From Tamarix chinensis (lineage: Eukaryota; Streptophyta; Magnoliopsida; Caryophyllales; Tamaricaceae): a DNA stretch of 64,000 nucleotides. Numbering within the stretch: the first letter of the stretch is position 1; the number at the start of each line of letters is the position of its first letter. A program made the position numbers and the translations under genes. The notes under the pieces were generated by a model, which did not search any database, was not told the origin of the DNA, and was given only the letters and a program-made list of their open reading frames with translations. Location of the stretch: the NCBI GenBank assembly GCA_030549775.1, contig CM060174.1, forward strand, positions 28,896,117 to 28,960,116, given 5' to 3'. Below are positions 57,615 through 64,000 of the stretch, in pieces.

Positions 57615-59935
57615 TTTTCATATTTACAACAAATTTAATAAATAAATCATAATTCCAAATGCATAGTAAATAACCTTGAAAACAACATACTAATAACTTA
57701 AAAATAAAGATGATAGAATAGTGTATGGGTCTAGGTTACTCAATTTTTGATTATCTATTGAGAGTTAGTATATGTTTGGGCATTTATTGGCACCTTCGGG
57801 CTTTTCCTTCGGGAGTGATCTTAGTAGATCCCAGTGTGTTACCTACTCTAGACACTGATGATTTGCTATGGGTTATCGATACTATATGGAATAGTTACCT
57901 AAGTAGTTTATGGCTTTGGCCTGGAATTATATCCCTCATTGGTTACTTGGCTTTGGCCTAGACATATGTCCATTAGTGGTTACTTGGTTTCAGATAGACT
58001 TTATGTCCTTTGATTTGGATAGGATTCCATCATATATGATACCTTGGGGTGATGCACCATCCATCGCTTGATAAGATTTTGGCTAAAGAGAAAAATAAAA
58101 TTAAAAAGGAAAAAAACCAGAAAAGAGATACTTATAAATGAATGAAATAATGTCTTATGTGAGTCAAAAAAATGGACTCATTGGGAAACTGTGCATGGAT
58201 AATATAAGCCCAAATAAATAGCCAGATAATCTGCTTAGCAGATTGCATGTTGTCATTTATGATGTTGTGTTATGTTGATAAGCACGATGATTTGTGTATG
58301 GTATGTGTTTCCTATACATTATGACCATGATAGAGAATGCATATATATATTTATATGGAATGGGCTTGAAATATGTTAGTATGATCTCCATAATATGCTA
58401 TAACTTGTGTGCTTGTGACTCCCATTGAGGAGATAACTTGGTTCAATCAGTATGAAGTGTTCTTATGTGCCTATTTAATCAACTACCTTCTCATTCCGAT
58501 GAACAAAGGGCCATGTGCAAGATTTCAGGGATGGTCAGTAGTAAGCCTAATTTATGTTGGGAGTGGGTTTTGAGATCTTGAAAATGCGAAAACTTTTGTG
58601 CGGTCCTTGATGAACCAGTGTTTAGGGCTATGCCCTAATTTTGTTTTTATAATCAAAATTTTGTACTTTGGCTTAATTTATGTCATGTATTTGAATATTC
58701 ATGGACTGTTGAGGTCCTATACTTGGAAACCTTTCCTTGATATTTATATAATGTATTTTTGTTACACTCTGCTTTGGTTTGGTTTCTCAGCCTTGTGTCT
58801 AACATAAGACTAGTGGCTAGCATCTATCTTATGTTAGGTACAGTGATAACACATCATTTTTCCTAAGGGTTTAGTAGTTTTTTGCATATGCAAGGTTTTC
58901 AAAATAAAAAAGTTTGGTACATGATTATGCAATTGTATAATTAATAGAAAAGATTAATGATTAATATTTTGCTACTCCAGCGATGAAAATTTACAAATAT
59001 GTATTAATTCCATCATCCTAGCTTTGATTAGAATTTAGACTAATGAGGTGATCAATCTAATTAGTTCAAATTCATAATCTAGGATACAAAATTGTTCAAG
59101 TGTATATATTAATTCAATTAGATTATGCTTAGAATCATAAATTAAAATAGTGTTTAATATCCAAAACCCAAATCCCATCTTTGATTTTTCCTATCCTCTA
59201 CTAATTTATTCTAACATCTTCATAAGTATAATAATACACACTTTAATAAAATAACCCATAATTACCATCAGTCATTAATAAAAAAACAACAAATAATATA
59301 TAAATGGAAATGAAATAATAATGGAATAAAAATAATATACTTCCATTCAAATAAAAATAAGACTTTTGTAATTGAGAGATGAATAGGGAAGAGATTATCA
59401 ACTTGAATTGCGGAATGCCAATCGTATAATTGATTAGCATGGATCACAATGTAATCAAACTTGTGAAGTATGTATAATATAGATAGAGAAAGAAAGAATC
59501 TGACACTAAAAAAAAACTTAAAGACGAACTGTCAAATGCATGGAAACATGAGAATATAATAGGGAGAAGCTCATGCAAACGTTTATAGAATTTAAGAGAA
59601 ATACGGTCTATGTTTGGGAAACACTGGGTTACTATGTTTTTCTTCTAATCCCACTACCAAATATGAAAATTGAGTTTTCTCACTTTGATGGAAAACCAAG
59701 GCCTGTGTTAATAAACACAGGGATACCGTGTTTCTTCCTCCTTTGCATTCTCTTCATGAAACGTCAGCATAAGATCTCCTTTGATATTTGTTCTCCATTT
59801 TTGTTCTTTTCTTCCATTGATTCTATGTTCTCTTGATGTGTTCCTTGCTTATTTCCCTAATTCTTTTGATTTCTCTTTTGAATTTATTCTTTTTTATCTT
59901 TTCCTACAAAATCTATCCAAAAGAGATAAATTTTA
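57615..59935 (+). mobile_element. Insertion splitting the ubiquitin array, LTR-like
   Basis: Contains GGTTACTTGGCTTTGGCC-type subrepeats (57890-57990) and, at 58805-58860, the CATCTATCTTATGTTAGGTA string shared with other LTR 3' ends here. The rest (58920-59935) is AT-rich with no recognised domain. Frames at 57725-57961, 58598-58807 and 59573-59836 have no identifiable homology. Confidence 0.5.
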
Positions 59936-60234
59936 AAAAAAAAGATCAACCTCTCAACCTAAAGGGTAAAAGTCCTCCTAATCAATGCCTTCACAGGGAT
60001 GTACATACCCCCAAAAATAGGGAGCACCCAATAGATGGTGCATTCCTTTCAGATATTATAGTAAACAAAGGTATGACCATCATCATGCCATTTTCAATCA
60101 CAGATCAACCTTTGCTAGTATGGAGTAACTTCTTCATTTTCTCAAATCTTAGCCTTGACATTGTTGATGGTGTCAGAGCTCTCAAACTAGATAGTGAGGG
60201 GTTTTCTTATGTCAGAATTAAGGAAGATATATAA
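59936..60234 (-). pseudogene. Degenerate polyubiquitin array, block U7
   Basis: Starts AAAGATCAACCTCTC, jumps to the LEVE region (internal deletion), then one almost full monomer on the minus strand to 60234. The plus-strand frame at 59833-60234 reads across it in antisense. Confidence 0.88.
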
Positions 60235-60652
60235 ATCATAAAGATTAAAAAAACTAATTACATATTAACTAATATCTTATTTAAGGTTGGAACCATAATC
60301 AAATGATGCGGAGAGATGATTTAACTCCTCAAAAAATCTTAATTAAGATTGAAACCATAATCAAACAAACTAATTACATATTAACCAAAATATAAATTAA
60401 GATTAAAACCATAATCAAATTATGCTAAGAGATGATTTAAATCCTCACAAACAATCAAAACATGAAAGTTCTTTCACTAAATAAAAACATCAAATAGTTT
60501 GATAGGGAGATGGAAAATCATGTTCTGATTGTTATTCCTTTGATTGGTTGTGAGGAGTTAAATCATTCATCGGGATCATCTAATTATTGAACATGTATTA
60601 ATTACATTTTCAGTTAAAATCTAATTAGGGTTTTTTATTTCACCTTTATCAT
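60235..60652. repeat. Palindromic leader 4 of the ubiquitin array
   Basis: Fourth copy. It is about 100 bp longer because an internal part (AAACCATAATCAAA to GATGATTTAA) is tandemly duplicated in the left arm. Confidence 0.85.
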
Positions 60653-61789
60653 TTATAGATCTTTGTTAGGACCCTTACAGGAAACACCATCACTCTTGAG
60701 GTCCATACCATATCTATGACACCTTTGATAGCATAAAGGCTAAGATTCAGGAAAAGGAAGGAATTCCTCCAAACTAGTAGAGGATGATCTTCAATGGAAA
60801 GTAAATAAAGGATGGTCATATATTTTCCAATTGCAACATCCAAAAGGAATCTAACCTCTAATTGGTTCTCTATCTCTATGGAGGTACGCATGTCTAAGTG
60901 ATAAACCTGATTGAGGAGACAATTACCTTGTGGTTGAAACCTCAACACCATTGTTCACATCAAGGATAATATTAAGGACGAGGAGAGGATTCCTAAATAA
61001 TATTCATTGTAGATCTTCGATGGAAAACAACTTGAAGACATTTCTACTCATCCAATTTTAGCATCCTAAAGGAATATACCATTCACTTGGACCTCTTACT
61101 TCTTGGTGGGATGAAAATCTTCTTTAAAACTCTAACATGGAAGACCATCACCCTTGAAGATGAGAATCCAATACTAATATTAAATTTAGGGTGAATATTG
61201 AAGATAAGGATAGGATCTCCCCCAGACTAGCATAGGTTAATCATTTTTTGAGGAGAAGCTTGAGGATGGATTGTACCTTCTCTATAACAACATCCATAAT
61301 GAGACTACACTCTTCTTGGTTGACCACCTCCATAGTGGGATGTAAATTTTAGTTAAGATTCTCATAGGAAAGATGGTAATGTTAGATATAGAGAGTTTCT
61401 GCACCATCACTAAACTCAAGATCAAGATTGATGATAAAGAGAACAACTAACCTAACATGTAGAGGTTGATCTTTACTCGTAAGCTACTTTACGATGGGTG
61501 AATGCTTGTATATTAGAACATTCAAAAGAAGTCGCCCCTTTCACCTTATATTCCATATCTCTAGTGGAATATGAATACTTCTTAATACTATAACCATGAA
61601 GACCGTTACCTCTAAGGTGGAGATTTATAATACTATTAATAAAGGCTAAGAAACATAATAGGGAGAGGATCCTAATAGATCAGCTTTGTTTTGATATATT
61701 GAGAGAAGCAACTATTAGGTGGAATCACTCTTGTGGATTACAATATTCAGAAGGATTTACCCAATCACCTTCCCCTCATCTCTGAGGAA
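60653..61789 (+). pseudogene. Degenerate polyubiquitin array, block U8 (about five monomers)
   Basis: Opens TTA TAG ATC TTT GTT AGG ACC CTT. The first monomer retains CAGGAAAAGGAAGGAATTCC (QEKEGI) at about 60748. Later units start near 60885, 61110, 61335 and 61570. All are broken by stops and indels. Confidence 0.92.
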
Positions 61790-61882
61790 TATTTTAAATT
61801 AGTTACTCTATGATCCCCTTTGTTAGCATTTGTTTTGTATCAGTTGGATTCCGGGTCCAAATGGATTTGATTACTTACTAGC
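61790..61882. repeat. Tail junction between U8 and U9
   Basis: Third forward copy of the junction, ending ATTACTTACTAGCACAAAT. Confidence 0.75.
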
Positions 61883-62239
61883 ACAAATAAACCTCTACAT
61901 GTTAGGTGGGATATCCTCATAATCATTAAACATTGTAATTTTCATTTTTGTTAATGTATTTACTCTCCACTTCCAATATAGTCATCTTTCCTATAAGGAT
62001 ATTGAAAAAAATACTTCTCACACCAAGAAGGAGGACGAAGTGAAGGGTAGGCTCCTCTAGTATTTTTTATTTGGTCAGGGTAAGAATATCTTTAAGTTTT
62101 TTTCAATGATGACTAGCCTCTACTAATTCAAAGGAATTTCCACTTTATCCTACATTTTATCCTAATGTTATTGATGATGCAGAAGCTCTCAACCTCAAGG
62201 GTAAAACTCCTCCTGATCAATATCTTCACAAACATTTAC
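61883..62239 (-). pseudogene. Degenerate polyubiquitin, block U9, truncated
   Basis: Partial monomers on the minus strand from the QQRL region onward. It is cut at 62240 by the start of an LTR, right at the ubiquitin start-codon region of the unit. Confidence 0.88.
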
Positions 62240-64000
62240 TATAACACCCCCAAATTTCACTCCTGAAATTTTTTTTAAAGATTAAAGCGGAAGCTAGGAG
62301 CATATTTTGGGAAATGTTACCGCCACATCTAACACAAGATAAATGCCAACCATCTATCTCATATTAGATGCAAGGCTAAAACCTGTCAACAATTAAATCC
62401 GAATTTTAAAAGCACAATAGCGTTACGAGAAATTAAAAGTCAATTTCAAAATCCTTGGAACTTTAAATACAACACTTGTAACTTCGAAAGATGAATACTA
62501 TTAAACAAAAAAAATCTTGAAGAATAAATATCCGGACCGCCTACTCACTCAAGTCAAGCCTTCCACCCCAAGTTAGTAACCGATCAAACCTGCATAGGAG
62601 GTCTGCTCCCCACCATCGGTGGATCATCACAAGACCCATTCAATCAAGTTAGTATCAGTACGGGTCCAATACTGAGTAAGGGCGCAGGTGCGCTAAGGCC
62701 AAGCATACAATCATACCACATAGCACACATAGCACAATCATATAAGTAACATGCAATAACCCACAAGGTAAGGCCTGAAAACTTTCTGGTGACTTATTCT
62801 TTATCGTCGTTAATAATATGTCCATTTCACACATATTCTTTAATAATCCATGTAGGTGCGGGAGCCCCACTACTATAGCCGGTGGACCGAAAATAAACAC
62901 ATAGGTGGTGCGACCATAGCCGACACGCAATTTAAACCCTCTTGTTGTCAAATGTAGCACTGGTAAATAAGGGTATCGTTCTAAACCGGGGATTGAGAGG
63001 GCTCACCTCTATTTAACTAGCTTAAACTATAAATAAAAGAAAAACACTAAATAACCTAAAATAAATAAATAAGAAAAATACTAATGGGGGTTTATCAAAA
63101 TAATAATAAGATAATAAAAGGATTAAATAGAATAAAGTAAACTAATAACGAAAATAATGGGAAATAATGGGAAACCGCAGATATGAAAAATATGTTAGGG
63201 AAATAAAAATCCACCACTAGATTAGGTTGAAAATATAATATTTATTTCAAAGTCATCTTTTTAATCGTGAGAAAGAGATCGACCAAGTTGCGCACCAAAA
63301 GTAGGTCTATACACCTTATATTACTTCCCTTAATTAAATTAATATGACAAAGTGCCAATATTAACCCTATTAAATAGTAGCAGTATAGCAGCAACAAGCG
63401 GCTCCTATATTTAACTAGATTTAATGCATTAAGTGTAAGTGGAAGGCTGTCAATCTAAGTACCCAAACTAGTACAAAAAGCATGTCTAGCTGTATTTCCT
63501 TTCCTTGACCCACACGTATAGAAACGTTTTTCCACTTCGGTTAGAATCACAAAACGATTAGGTGAATTGTTATCTAACCTAGCTGCAATTTATACATATA
63601 AATTCTAGTATATTTAGATGGCCACCTAGCAAGCAATTAATCCTACATACTGTCACTTATGAGGTACCAGAACAAGACATGCACCAAATAAACTATACTT
63701 GACAGAATCATACATATAAACGATAGCAAGTAACATAGAGTCAAGAAACAATCTCACGAAACAAAGAAAATAAAATTATAAGTCAAACCATAGTCTAGGG
63801 TTTCAATTCATTCCCTAACAATAAATAATCAGCCACTCATAATTAAAGAATTAATTACACAGAAATATATATCTGAAATATTAATTAAAATAAGAGAAAG
63901 AAATAGCCATAATTAATTTTGGATAAAAGATTAAGAATTTATTCAGATAAAAATTAGTTTTATCTGAAATAAATTCTACCGGTATTAGATTCTTCCTCTA
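62240..64000 (-). mobile_element. LTR of a gypsy-type element, minus strand, running off the right edge
   Basis: Begins TATAACACCCCCAAATTTC (the complement of a TGTTATA end) and carries CATCTATCTCATATTAGATG, the inverted form of the 3' signature seen at 10110 and 58812. Bases 62890-63514 are the inverted counterpart of 5718-6195 plus 1-108 without the CACTA insertion. The minus-strand frame at 62655-62960 shares the string LTTRGFKLRVGY with the frame at 6141, which shows only repeat homology, not a gene. Confidence 0.72.

Noticed and set aside
59573..59836. 87-codon frame with hydrophobic segments, a possible small membrane protein
   Set aside because: No recognisable family, no supporting exon structure, and it lies in the insertion between ubiquitin blocks. 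Hydrophobicity is expected from T-rich DNA.
1..64000. tRNA genes
   Set aside because: I looked for paired A and B boxes with cloverleaf arms and saw none convincing; TGGTATCAGAGC-type strings are primer sites of retroelements.

Overview
This window reads as transposon-dense, non-genic DNA of a flowering plant nuclear genome. It is very AT-rich, almost every frame is broken, and the only recognisable protein-level signals are plant transposable elements (CACTA, Ty3/gypsy including an Athila-like and a chromovirus-like member, Ty1/copia, an L1-type LINE, a Cassandra TRIM) and decayed pieces of host genes (ZYP1, a WRKY factor, polyubiquitin). I see no intact host gene. The one open frame that is neither a transposon piece nor a shadow is a 146-codon terminal exon at about 34.1-34.5 kb that I cannot name.

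Layout. 1-8.7 kb: a long LTR-type repeat on the plus strand, split by a 5.6 kb non-autonomous CACTA element (109-5714, TSD GAG) that carries a WRKY fragment and a four-exon ZYP1 fragment. 8.7-15.6 kb: more LTR sequence, a gypsy RNase H/integrase scrap, then a minus-strand 3' LTR (10819-14866) of a chromovirus-like element with its integrase C-terminus at 15.0-15.5 kb; a Cassandra TRIM (13719-14464, TSD GTTGA) sits inside that LTR. 15.6-20 kb: an Athila-like element with gag and protease but no RT or integrase. 21.9-25.86 kb: a LINE ending in a short A tail. 25.9-27.6 kb: a minus-strand LTR. 27.6-27.9 kb: a 45-bp tandem repeat. 29.3-30.9 kb: a copia gag/protease fragment. 33.1-34.5 kb: CACTA transposase-associated remnants and the unknown exon, minus strand. 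35-44.5 kb: a plus-strand LTR split by a 5.7 kb gypsy element with both LTRs (37651-43344). 48.47 kb: a 42-bp-arm hairpin. 49.3-50.9 kb: the right part of a second, related CACTA element.

50.9-62.24 kb is the most unusual part: nine blocks of degenerate polyubiquitin monomers alternating in orientation, arranged as four head-to-head pairs around a conserved palindromic leader, with a recurring tail-to-tail junction sequence. One block pair is split by a roughly 2.3 kb insertion, and the last block is cut by a minus-strand LTR that runs to the right edge. That right-hand LTR (62240-64000) is an inverted copy of the left-hand repeat (1-108 plus 5718-6195), and it preserves the empty site of the CACTA insertion.

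Nothing here works together as a pathway. The window is best read as a stratigraphy of nested insertions into older repeats, with base changes dominated by C-to-T and G-to-A transitions, as expected of methylated plant repeats.
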